This document shows, piece by piece, positions 25,570 through 37,700 of a DNA stretch of 64,000 nucleotides. Made by a program: the position numbers and the translations under genes. The notes below the pieces were generated by a model. It ran no database searches, had not been told where the DNA came from, and worked only from the letters and a program-made list of their open reading frames with translations. Origin of the DNA: Plasmopara viticola (lineage: Eukaryota > Oomycota > Peronosporomycetes > Peronosporales > Peronosporaceae); NCBI GenBank assembly GCA_001695595.3, contig MBPM02000198.1, forward strand, positions 1-64,000, written 5' to 3'. Within the stretch, counting starts at the first letter, position 1; each line of letters opens with the position of its first letter.

Positions 25570-26599
25570 GCATCTGCGTACGCTTAGAATGATGGATAGG
25601 ACGTATCCATGACCATACATCATCTCAGTGCTTCGCCAGAGCGAATATGCGTTAAGTTATGTCTCGATTGCGTCTGTACACGTCTAGAATGATAGAAAGG
25701 ACGTAACTATGGCCGATCGTCACCTCAGCACTTCTCATGAGCGATTATACGTTTAGTTATTTCTTAATTAAGTCTGCACACGACTAGAATGATAGAAATG
25801 ACGTATCTATGGCCGTTCATGATCTCAGCACCTCAAAAAAGCGAATAAACGCTTAGTTGCGGCTCTATCGCATCTGCGTACGTCTAAATTGATCGTTAGG
25901 ACGTATCCATGGCCATACATCATTTAAGCGCTTCCCCAGAGAGAATATGCGCTAAGTTATGACTCTTTTGCGTCTGTACATGTCTAGAATGCTAGAAAGG
26001 ACGTTTTTTTGGCCGATCGCCACCTCAGCACTTCTCATGAGTGATTATACGTTTAGTTGTTTTTTAATTGCGTCTGCACATGTCTAGAATGATAGAAAGG
26101 ACGTATCAATGGCCGTACATAATCTCAGCACTTTTAAAGAGCGATAAGCGTTTAGTTGCGGCTCTATCGCATCTGCGTACGTCTAGAATGATAGATAGGA
26201 CGAATCCATGACAATACATCACCCAAGAACTTTATAAGAGTAAATGTGCGCTGGGTGATGTCTCTATTGCGACTGTACACGTCAGGGATAATAGAAAGGA
26301 CGTAACTATGGCCGATCATCACCTCAGCACTTCACATGAGCGATTATACGTTTTGTTGTTTCTTAATTGCGTCTGCACATGTCTAGAATGATAGAAAAGA
26401 CGTATGGCCGTACATGATCTCAGCACTTTTAAAGAGCTTATAAACGCTTAGTTGCGGCTTCATCGCATCTGCGTACGTCTAGAATGATAGATAGGACGTA
26501 TCCATGACCATACATCATCCAAGAATTTTACAAGAGCGAATGTGCGCTGAGTTATGTCTCTATTGGGTCTGTACTTGTCTAGAATGATAGAAAGGACGT

Positions 26600-28540
26600 T
26601 TCTATGGCCGATCGCCACCTCAGCACTTCACATGAGCGATTATACGTTCAGTTGTTTCTTAATTGCGTCTGCACACGTCTAGAATGATAGAAAGGACGTA
26701 TCTATGGCCGTACATGATCTCAGCACTTTTAGAGAGCTTATAAACGCTTAGTTGCGGCTTCATCGCATCTGCGTACGTCTAGAATGATAGATAGGACGTA
26801 TCCATGACCATACATCATTTAAGCGCTTTGGCAGAGCGAATGTGCGCTGAGTTATGTCTCTATTGAGTCTTTATACGTCTAGAAAGATAGAAAGGACGTT
26901 TCTATGGTCGATCATCACGTCAGCACTTCACATGAGCGATTATACGTTTAGTTGTCTCTAAATTGCGTCTGCACACGTCTAGAATGATAGAAAAGACGTA
27001 TGGCCGTACATGATCTCAGCACTTTTAAAGAGCTCATAAACGCTAACTTGCGGCTCTATCGCATCTGCGTACGTCAAGAATGATAGATTGGACGTATCCA
27101 AGTCCATACATCATTTAAGCGCTTTACAAGAGCGAATATGCGCTAAGTTATGTCTCTATTGCGTCTGTACACGTCTTCAATGATAGAAAGGACGGGTCTA
27201 TGGCCGATCATCATCTCAGCACTACATATGAGCAAAAATACGCTTAGTTGTCTCTTAGTTGCGTCTGCGGACGTCTAGAATGATAGAAAGGACGTATCTA
27301 TGGCCGTACATTTTCTCAGCACTTTTAAAGAGCAAAAAAACGCTTAGTTGCGGCTCTATCGCATCTGCGTTCCTCTTGAATGATAGATAAAAGTTTACAT
27401 GACCATACATCATCTCAGTGCTTCGCCAGGGCGAATATGCGTTAAGTTGTATCTCTATTGCGTCTGTACACGGCTAGAATGATAGAAAGGACGTAACTAT
27501 GGCCGATCATCACCTTAGCACTTAACATAAGCGATTCTACGTTAAGTTTTTAGTTCGTCTGCACACGTCTATAATGATAGAAAGGACGTTTCTATGGCCG
27601 ATCATCACCTCAGTACTTCTCATGAGCGATTATACGTTAAGTTGTTTCTTAATTGCGTCTGCACACGTCTAGAATGATAGAAAGGACGTATTTATGGCCG
27701 TACATGATCTCAGCACTTTTAAAGAGCGAATTAACGCTTAGTTGCGGCTCTACCGCATCTGCGTTCGTCTAGAATGATAAATAGGACGTATCCATGACCA
27801 TACATCATTTCAGCGCCTTTCAAGAGCGAATATGCGCTAAGTTATGGCTCTATTGCGTCTGTACATGTCTAGAAAGATAGAAAGGACGTTTCTACGGCAG
27901 ATCATCACCTCAGTACTTCTCATGAGCGATTATACGTTTAGTCGTTTCTTAATTGCGTCTGCACACGTCTAGAATTATAGAAATGACGTATCTTTGGCCG
28001 TACATGATCTGAGCACTTTTAAAGAGCGAATAAACGCTTAGTTGCGGCTCTATTGCATCTGCGTACGTCTAGATTGATAGATAGGACGTATCCATGACCA
28101 TACATCATCCAAGCGCTTTACAAGAGCGAATGTGCGCTGGGTTATGTCTCTATTGCGTCTGTACACGATGGAATAATAGAAAGGACGTTTCTGTGGTCGA
28201 TCATCACCTCAGCACTTCACATGAGCGATTATACGCTTGGTTGTTTTTTAATTGCGTCTTTACACGTCTAGAATGATAGAAAGCACGTATCTATGGCCGT
28301 ACATTTTCTCAGCACTTTTAAAGAGCGAAAAAACGCTTAGTCGCGGCTCTATCGCATCTGCGTACGTCTAGATTGATCGTTAGGACGAATCCATGGCCAT
28401 ACATCATCTGAGTGCTTCACCAGAGCGAATATGCGCTAAGTTATGGCTTTTTTGCGTCTGTACATGTCTAGAATGTTAGAAAGGAGGTTTCTTTGGCCGA
28501 TCGCCACCTCAGCACTTCACATGAGCGATTATACGTTTAG
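26600..28540 (+). repeat. Block Q copy 2
   Basis: Copy of 12,850-14,800 at 13.75 kb distance. Small differences include CCATCCAAGCGC for CCATCTAAGCGC and a 7-8 bp deletion near 27,547 that shortens GTTGTTTTTTAG to GTTTTTAG. Confidence 0.7.
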
Positions 28541-29884
28541 TCGTTTCTTTATTGCGTCTGCACACGTCTAGAATGATAGAAAGGACGTATCTTTGGCCGT
28601 ACATGATCTGAGCACTTTTAAAGAGCGAATAAACGCTTAGTTGCGGCTTCATCGCATCTGCGTACGTCTAGATTGATAGATAGGACGTATCCATGACCAT
28701 ACATAATCTAAGCGCTTTACAAGAGCGAATATACGCTAAGTTATGTCTCTATTGCGTCTGTACACGTCTAGAATGATAGAAAGGACGTTTCTATAGCCGA
28801 TCATCACCTCAGATCTAAATATGAGCGAAAATACGCTTAGTTGTCTTTTAATTGCGTCTGCGGACGTCTAGAATGATAGAAAGGACGTATCAATGGCCGT
28901 ACATTTTCTCAGCACTTTTAAAGAGCAAATAAACGCTTAGTTGCGGCTCTATCGCATCTGCGTTCCTCTTGAATGATAGATAGGACGTATCCATGACCAT
29001 ACATCATCTCAGTGCTTCGCCAGGGCGAATATGCGTTAAGTTATGTCTCTATTGCGTCTGTACACGTCTAGGATGATAGAAAGGACGTAGCTATGGCCGA
29101 TCATCACCTTAGCACTTCACATGAGCGATTCTACGTTAAGTTGTTTCTTAATCGCGTCTGCACACGTCTAGAATGATAGAAAGATCGTATCAATGGCCGT
29201 ACATGATATCAGCACTTCAAAAAAGCGAATTAAAGCTTAGTTGCGGCTCTATCGAACCTGCGTACGTCTAGAATGATAGATCGGACGCATCCATGACCAT
29301 ACATCATCTAAGCACTTTACAAGAGCGAATATGCGCTAAGTTATGTCTCTATTGCGTCTGTACACGTCAGGAATGATCGAATGGACATTTCTATGGCCTA
29401 TCATCACCCCAGCACTTCGTATGAGCGATTATACGTTCAGTTATTCTTAATTGCGTCTGCACACGTCTAGATTGATAGAAAGGACGTATCTATGGCCGTA
29501 CATGATCTCAGCACTTTTAAATAGCTTATAAACGCTTAGTCGCGGCTTTATCGCATCTGCGTACATCTAGAATAATTGATAGGACGTGTCCATGACCATA
29601 CATACTCTAAGCACTTTACAAAAATGAATGTGCGCTAAGTAATGTCTCTATTACGTCTGTATACGTCTAGAATGGAAGAAAGAACGTTTCTATGGCCGAT
29701 CATCACCTCAGCACTTCACATGAGCGATTATACGTTTAGTTGTTTCTTAATTGTGTCTGCACACGTCTAGAATGATAGAAAGGACGTATCTATGGCCGTA
29801 TTTGATCTCAGCACTTTCAAGAGCGAATAAGCGCTTACTTGCGGCTCTATCGCATCTGCGGACGTCTAGAATAATAGATGGGAC

Positions 29885-29984
29885 GTATCCATGACCATAC
29901 ATCATCTAAGCGCTTAGCCAGAGCGAATATGCGCTATGTTATGTCTCTTTTGCGTCTGTACACGTCTAGAATGATAGAAAGGAC
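29885..29984 (+). repeat. Reference B monomer, exactly 100 bp
   Basis: Example of monomer type B, chosen because this HOR has no length change. It begins GTATCCATGACCATACATCA and carries AAGCGCTT near position 25 and the internal dyad AGCG-AATATG-CGCT at positions 38-51. The B second half reads TTATGTCTC before TGCGTCTGTACACG. It ends with the shared tail TCTAGAATGATAGAAAGGAC. B is the monomer whose tail varies most across the window, with forms such as GTCAGGAAT, CGATGGAAT, CATGTCTAG and ACCTCTAAAACG. Confidence 0.95.
29922..29935. other. Internal dyad AGCG-N6-CGCT (example)
   Basis: Positions 38-51 of the monomer form a short inverted repeat with 4-bp arms around a 6-bp spacer. The spacer is AATAAA in A, AATATG in B and ATTATA in C. 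Consensus C reads CGTT on the right, but many C copies in the 28-52 kb zone read CGCT and restore the pairing. The centre lies about 45 bp before the centre of the junction dyad, so the two dyads sit roughly half a monomer apart. Function unknown. Confidence 0.5.
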
Positions 29985-30084
29985 GTTTCTATGGCCGATC
30001 ATCAGCTCAGCACTTAACATGAGCGATTATACGTTTAGTTGTTTCTTAATTGCGTCTTCACACGTCTAGAATGATAGAAAGGAC
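29985..30084 (+). repeat. Reference C monomer, exactly 100 bp
   Basis: Example of monomer type C. It begins GTTTCTATGGCCGATCATCA. Its middle reads ACATGAGCGATTATACG and is followed by TTTAGTTGTTTCTTAATTGC. It ends in the common tail after GCACACG. C is distinguished from A and B by the ACATGAGCGATTATACG core. It is the monomer most often doubled (C-C) or lost (B directly followed by A) elsewhere in the array. Confidence 0.95.
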
Positions 30085-30184
30085 GTATCTATGGCCGTAC
30101 ATGATCTCAGCACTTTTTAAGAGCGAATAAACGCTTAGTTGCGGCTTTATCGCATCTGCCTACGTCTAGAATGATAAATGATAC
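30085..30184 (+). repeat. Reference A monomer, exactly 100 bp
   Basis: Example of monomer type A. It begins GTATCTATGGCCGTACATGA, has a TTTTAAGAGCGAATAAACGC core and then TTAGTTGCGGC. This copy has the regional tail variant GATAAATGATAC in place of GATAGATAGGAC. The spacer of the A internal dyad reads AATAAA in the consensus, which resembles a polyadenylation hexamer. Nothing else suggests that it works as one. Confidence 0.93.
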
Positions 30185-33100
30185 GTATCCATGACCATAC
30201 ATCATCTTAGCGCTTCACCAGAGCGAATATGCGCTTTGTTATGGCTCTATTGCGTCTGTACATGTCTAGAAGAAAAGAAAGGACGTAACTATGGCCGATC
30301 ATCACCTCAGCACTTCACATGAGCGATTATACGTTTAGAGGTCTCTTAATTACGTCTGCACACGTCTAGAATGAGAGAAAGGACGTATCTATGGTCGTAC
30401 ATGATCTCATCGCTTCAAAAAAGCGAACAATAGCTTTGTTCCGGCTCTATTGCATCTGCGTTCGTCTAGAATGATAGATGGGACAGAGCCATGATCATAC
30501 ATCATCTCAGCGCTTCATCAGAGCGAATGTGCGCTAAATTATGTCTCTATTGCGGCTGTATACGTCTAGAATGATAGAAAGGACGTTTCTATGGCCGATC
30601 ATCACCTCTGTACTTCACAAGAGCGATTATACGTCTAGTTGTTTCTTAATTGCATCTGCACACGTCTAGAATGATAGAAAGGACGTATCAAAGGCCGTAT
30701 TTGATCTCAGCACTTTTAAAGAGCGAATAAACGCTTAGTTGCGGCTCTATCGCATCTGCGGACGTCTAGAATGATAGATGGGACGTACCCATGACAATAC
30801 ATCATCTATGCGCTTCACCAGAGCGAATATGCGCTAAGTTATGGCTCTATTACGTCTGTACATGTCTAGAAGAAAAGAAAGGACGTAACTATGGCCGATC
30901 ATCACCTTAGCACTTCACATGAGCGATTATACGTTTAGAGGTATCTTAATTGCGTCTGCACACGTCTAGAATGGGAGAAAGGACGAATCTATGGTCGTAC
31001 ATGATCTCAGCGCTTCAAAAAAGCGAACAATAGCTTAGTTGCGGCTCTACCGCATCCGCATACGTCTACAATGATAGATAGGACGTATACATGACCATAC
31101 ATCATCTAACCCCTTTAAAGAGCGAATGCGCACTAAGTTATGTCTCCATTGCGTCTGTATACCTTTAAAACGATAGAATGGACGTTTCTATGGCCGAGCA
31201 TCACCTCAGCACTTCACATGAGCGATTATACGCTTAGTTGTTTCTTAATTGCGTCTGCACACGTGTAGAATGATAGAAAGGACGTATCTATGTCTGTACA
31301 TGATCTTAGCACTTTTAAAGAGCGAATAAGCGCTTAGTTGCGGCTTTATCGCATCTGCCTACATCTAGAATGATAGATGATACCTATCCATGACCATACA
31401 TCATCTATGCGCTTCACCAGAGCGAATATGCGCTAAGTTATGTCTTTATTGCGTCTGTACATGTCTAGAATGATAGAAAACACGTTTCTATGGCTGATCA
31501 TCACCTCAGCTATTTACATAAACGATTATACGCTTAGTTGTTTCTTAATTGTGTCTGCACACGTCTAGACTAATAGAAAGGACGGATTTATGGCCGTACA
31601 TGATCTCAGCACTTTTAAAGAGCGAATAAACGCTTTGTTGCGGCTTGATCGCATCTGCGTACGTCTAGAATGATAGATAGGACGTATCCATGACCATACA
31701 TCATCTAAGCACTTTACAAGAGCGAATGTGCGCTAAGTTATGTCTCTATTGCGTCTGTATACGTCCAGAATGAAAGAAAGGACGTTTCTATTGCCGATCA
31801 TCACCTCTGTACTTGACATGAGCGATTATACGTCTAGTTGTTTCTAATTGCAAATGCACACGTCGAGAATGATAGAAAGGACGTATCTATGGCCGAACAT
31901 CATCTCAGCACTTTTAAAGAGCGAATAGACGATTAGTTGCCGGTCTATCGCATCTGCGGACGTCTAGAATGATAGATGATACGTATCCATGACCATACAT
32001 CATCTATGTACTTCACCAGAGCGAATATGCGCTAAGTTATGGCTCTATTGCGTCTGTACATGTCTAGAAGAAAAGAAAGGACGTAACTATGGCCGATCAT
32101 CACCTCAGCACTTCATATGAGCGATTATACGTTTAGTTCTTAATTGCGTCTGCACACGTGTAGAATGATAGAAAGGACGTATGTATGGCCTTTCATGATC
32201 TCAGCACTTTTAAAGAGCGAATAAGCACTTAGTTGCGGCTTTATCGTATCTGCCTACGTCTATAATGATAGATGGGACGTATCCATGACCATACATCATC
32301 TATGTACTTCACCAGAGCGAATATGCGCTAAGTTATGGCTCTATTGCGTCTGTACATGTCTAGAAGAAAAGAAAGGACGTAACTATGGCCGATCATCACC
32401 TCAGCACTTCACATGAGCGATTATACGTTTAGAGGTATCTTAATTGCGGCTGCACACGTCTAGAATGAGAGAAAGGACGTATCTATGGTCGTACATGATC
32501 TCAGCGCTTAAAAAAACGAACAATAGCTTTGTTCCGGCTCTATTGCATCTGCGTACGTCTAGAATTATAGATGGGACGGAACCATGATCATACATCATCT
32601 CAGCACTTCACCAGAGCGAATGTGCACTATGTTATGTCTCTATTGCGTCTGTATACGTCTAGAATGATAGAAAGGACGTTTCTATGGCCGATCATCACCT
32701 CTGTACTTCACACGAGCGATTATACGTCTAGTTGTTTCTTAATTGTATCTGCACACGTCTAGAATGATAGAAAGGACGTATCTAAGGCCGTATTTGATCT
32801 CAGCACTTTTAAAGAGCGAATAAACGCTTAGTTGCGGCTCTATCGCATCTGCGGACGTCTAGAATGAAAGATGGGACGTACCCATGACAATACATCATCT
32901 ATGCGCTTCACCAGAGCGAATATGCGCTAAGGTATGTATCTATTGCGTCTGTACATGTCTAGAATAATAGAAAGGACGTAACTATGGCCGATCATCACCT
33001 CAGCACTTCACATGAGCGATTATACGCTTAGTTGTTTCTCAATTGCGTCTGCACACGTGTAGAATGATAGAAAGGACGTATCTATGGCCTTTCATGATCT

Positions 33101-36100
33101 CAGCACTTTTAAAGAGCGAATAAGCGCTTAGTTGCGGCTCTATCGCATCTTCCTACGTCTAGAATGATAGATGGACCGTATCCATGACCATACATCATCT
33201 TAGCGCTTCACCAGAGCGTATATGCGCTAAGTTATGTCTTTATTGCGTCTGTACATGTCTAGAATGATAGAAAACACGTTTCTATGGCCGATCATCACCT
33301 CAGCTTTTCACATGAGCGATTATACGCTTAGTTGTTTCTTTATTGTTTCTGCACACATATAGAATAATAGAAAGGACGGATTTATGGCCGTACATGATCT
33401 CAGCACTTTTAAAGAGCGAAAAAACGCTTTGTCGCGGCTTGATCGCATCTGCGTACGTCTAGAATGATAGTTAGGATGTATCCATGACCATACATCATCT
33501 AAGCACTTTACAAAAGCGAATGTGCGCTAAGTTATGTCTCTATTGCGTCTGTATACGTCCAGAATGAAAAAAAGGACGTTTCTATGACCGATCATCATCT
33601 CTGTACTTCACATGAGCGATTATACGCTTAGTTGTTTCTTAATTGCGTCTGCACACGTGTAGAATGATAGAAAGGACGTATCTATGGCCTTACATGATCT
33701 CAGCACTTTTAAAGAGCGAATAGACGATTAGTTGCGGGTCTATCGCATCTGCCTACGTCTAGAATTATAGATGGGACGTACGCATGACCATACATCATCT
33801 ATGCACTTCACCAGAGCGAATATGCGCTAAGTTATGGCTCTATTGCGTCTGTACATGTCTATGAATAGAAAGGACGTAATTCTGGCCAATCATCACCTCA
33901 GCACTTCACATGAGCGACTATACGTTTAGTTGTTTCTTAATTGCGTCTGCACACGTCTAGAATGATATAAAGGACGTATCTATGGTCGTACATGATCTCA
34001 GCGCTTCAAAAAAGCGAACAATAGCTTTGTTGCGGCTCAACCGCATCTGCGTTCGTCTAGAATGATAGATGGGACAGAGTCATGATCATACATCATCTCA
34101 GCGCTTCATCAGAGCGAATGTGCGCTAAATTATGTCTCTATTGCGGCTGTATACGTCTAGAATGATAGAAAGGACGTTTCTATGGCCGATCATCACCTCT
34201 GTACTTCACAAGAGCGATTATACGTCTAGTTGTTTCTTAATTGCATCTGCACACGTCTAGAATGATAGAAAGGACGTATCTAAAGCCGTATTTGATCTCA
34301 GCACTTTTAAAGAGCGAATAAACGCTTAGTTGCGGCTCTATCGCATCTGCGGACGTCTAGAATGATAGATGGGACGTACCCATGACCATACATCATCTTA
34401 GCACTTTACAAAAGCGATTGTGCACTAAGTTATGTCTCTATTGCGTCTGTATACCTCTAAAACGATAGAAAGGACGTTTCTATGGCCGAGCATCATCTTA
34501 GCACTTCATATGAGCGATTATACGCTTAGTTGTTTCTTGATTGCGTCTGCACACGTCTACAATAATAGAAAGGACGTATCTATGTCTGTACATGATCTCA
34601 GCACTTTTAAAGAGCGAATAAGCCTTAGTTGCGGCTTTATCGCATCTGCCTACGTCTAGAATGATAGATGGACCGTATCCATGACCATACATCATCTTAG
34701 CGCTTCACCAGAGCGTATATGCGCTAAGTTATGCCTCTATTGCGTCTGTACATGTCTAGAATGATAGAAAACACGTTTCTATGGCCGATCATCACCTCAG
34801 CTTTTCACATGAGCGATTATACGCTTAGTTGCTTCTTGATTGTGTCTGTACACGTCTAGAATAATAGAAAGGACGGATTTATGACCGTACATGATCTCAG
34901 CACTTCTAAAGAGCGAATAAACGCTTTGTTGCGGCTTGATCGCATCTGCGTACGTCTAGAATGATAGTTAGGACGTATCCATGACCATACATCATCTAAG
35001 CACTTTACAAAAGCGATTGTGCACTAAGTTATGTCTCTATTGCGTCTGTATACCTCTAAAACGATAGAAAGGACGTTTCTATGGCCGAGCATCACCTTAG
35101 CACTTCATATGAGCGATTATACGCTTAGTTGTTTCTTGATTGCGTCTGCACACGTCTACAATAATAGAAAGGACGTATCTATGTCTGTACATGATCTCAG
35201 CACTTTTAAAGAGCGAATAAGCGCTTAGTTGCGGCTTTATCGCATCTGCCTACGTCTAGAATGATAGATGATACGTATCCATGACCATACATCATCTTAG
35301 CGCTTCACCAGAGCGAATATGCACCAAGTTATGTCTCTATTGCGTCTGTACATGTCTAGAATAATAGAAAACACGTTTCTATGGCCGACCATCACCTCAG
35401 CTATTCACATGAGCGATTATACGCTTAGTTGTTTTTTAATTGTGTCTGCACACGTCTAGAATAATAGAAAGGACGGATTTATGGCCGTACATGATCTCAG
35501 CACTTTTAAAGAGCGAATAAACGCTTTGTTGCGGATTGATCGCATCTGCGTACGTCTAGAATGATAGTTAGGACGTAACCATGACCATACATCATCTAAG
35601 CACTTTACAAGAGCGAATGTGCGCTAAGTTATGCCTCTATTGCGTCTGTACATGTCTAGAATGATAGAAAACACGTTTCTATGGCCGATCATCAACTCAG
35701 CTTTTCACATGAGCGATTATACGCTTAGTTGCTTCTTGATTGTGTCTGTACACGTCTAGAATAATAGAAAGGACGGATTTATGGCCGTACATGATCTCAG
35801 CACTTCTAAAGAGCGAATAAACGCTTTATTGCGGCTTGATCGCATCTGCGTACGTCTAGAAAGATAGTTAGGACGTATCCATGACCATACATCATCTAAG
35901 CACTTTACAAAAGCGATTGTGCGCTAAGTTATGTCTCTATTGCGTCTGCATACGTCCAGAATGATAGAAAGGACGTTTCTATTGCCGATTATCACCTCTG
36001 TACTTTACACGAGCGATTATACGTCTAGTTGTTTCTTAATTGCATCTGAACACGTCTAGAATGATAGAAAGGACGTATCTAAGGCCTTACATGATCTCAG

Positions 36101-36839
36101 CACTTTTAAATAGCGAATAAGCGCTTTGTTGCGGCTTGATCGCATCTGCGTACGTCTAGAATGATAGATGATACGTATCCATGACCATACATCATATTAG
36201 CGCTTCACCAGAGCGAATATGCGCTAAGTTATGTCTCTATTGCGTCTGTACATGTCTAGAAGAAAAGAAAGGACGTAACTATGGCCGATCATCACCTCAG
36301 CACTTCACATGAGCGATTTTACGTTTACTTGTACCTTAATTGCGTCTGCGCACGTCTAGAATGATAGAAAAGACGTATCTAAGGTCGCACATGATCTCAG
36401 CGCTTCTTAAGGGCGAATAAACGCTTAGTTGCGGCTCTACCGCATCTGCGTACGTCTACAATGATAGATAGGACGTATACATGACCATACATAATCTAAG
36501 CACTTTACAAAAGCGAATGTGCACTAAGTTATGTCTCTATTGCGTCTGTATACCTCTAAAACGATAGAAAGGACGTTTCTATGGCCGAGCATCACCTTAG
36601 CACTTCATATGAGCGATTATACGCTTAGTCGTTTCTTGATTGCGTCTGCACACGTCTACAATAATAGAAAGGACGTATTTATGTCTGTACATGATCTCAG
36701 CACTTTTAAAGAGCGAATAAGCGCTTAGTTGCGGCTTTATCGCATCTGCCTTCGTCTAGAATGATAGATGATACGTATCCATGACCATACATCATCTTAG
36801 CGCTTCACCAGAGCGAATATGCGCTAAGTTATGGCTCTA

Positions 36840-37700
36840 TTGCGTCTGTACATGTCTAGAGGAATAGAAAGGACGTAATTTTGGCCGATCATCACCTCAG
36901 CACTTCACATGAGCGATTATACGCTTAGTTGTTTCTTGATTGTGTCTGCACACGTCTAGAATAATAGAAAGGACGGCTTTATGGCCGTACATGATCTCAG
37001 CACTTTTAAAGAGCGAATAAACGCTTTGTCGCGGCTTGATCGCATCTGCCTACGTCTAGAATGATAGATGATAGTATCCATGACCATACATCATCTTAGC
37101 GCTTTCCAGAGCGAATATGCGCTAAGTTATGTCTCTATTGCGTCTGTACATGTCTAGAAGAAAAGAAAGGACGTAATTTTGGCCGATCATCACCTCAGCA
37201 CTTCACATGAGCGATTATACGCTTAGTTGTTTCTTGATTGTGTCTGCACACGTCTAGAATAATAGAAAGGACGGCTTTATGGCCGTACATGATCTCAGCA
37301 CTTTTAAAGAGCGAATAACGCTTTGTCGCGGCTTGATCGCATCTGCCTACGTCTAGAATGATAGATGATACGTATCCATGACCATACATCATCTTAGCGC
37401 TTCACCAGAGCGAATATGCGCTAAGTTATGTCTCTATTGCGTCTGTACATGTCTAGAAGAAAAGAAAGGACGTAATTTTGGCCGATCATCACCTCAGCAC
37501 TTCACATGAGCGATTATACGCTTAGTTGTTTCTTGATTGTGTCTGCACACGTCTAGAATAATAGAAAGGACGGCTTTATGGCCGTACATGATCTCAGCAC
37601 TTTTAAAGAGCGAATAAACGCTTTGTTGCGGCTTGATCGCATCTGCGTACGTCTAGAATGATAGTTAGGACGTATCCATGACCATACATCATCTAAGCAC
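36840..37700 (+). repeat. Three near-identical consecutive 300-bp HORs
   Basis: The marker GGACGGCTTTATGGCCG occurs near 36,972, 37,270 and 37,569, about 298 bp apart each time. The flanking A, B and C variants match, including CGTAATTTTGGCCG and TTCTTGATTGTGTC. The shortfall from 300 is explained by one-base deletions. This looks like a recent local amplification of a single HOR and lies at the edge of the 4.5-kb super-repeat. Confidence 0.85.

Larger units (their letters stand above)
20825..26150 (+). repeat. Scrambled-order zone (A-A, B-A, C-B joins)
   Basis: The strict A-B-C order is broken repeatedly here. A follows A near 21,601, 21,902 and 25,200. B passes directly to A near 20,901, 21,800, 22,401, 24,000, 24,896 and 25,099. 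C passes to B near 23,900. Four of the B-A joins carry the same rare form GACTCATCAAGGGGCCG, and so descend from one event. The block at 21,600-22,270 recurs at 24,899-25,569. No genes are visible. Confidence 0.8.
28540..37205 (+). repeat. Length-regular HOR zone
   Basis: Monomers here are almost always exactly 100 bp. Equivalent B starts at 29,885 and 31,085 are 1,200 bp apart, and those at 34,975 and 36,775 are 1,800 bp apart. New regional variants appear: A tail GATAGATGGGAC or GATGATAC, B tail CATGTCTAGAAGAAAAG, and C tail GGACGGATTT. Super-repeats of 599 and 1,500 bp link equivalent sites near 34,432, 35,031 and 36,531. A TTAGTTCTTAATTG deletion of 5 bp lies near 32,138. No gene or foreign insertion is seen. 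Confidence 0.85.

Noticed and set aside
30126..30131. AATAAA in A monomers as a polyadenylation signal
   Set aside because: It is the spacer of a short dyad and recurs in hundreds of copies. There is no transcript structure around it.
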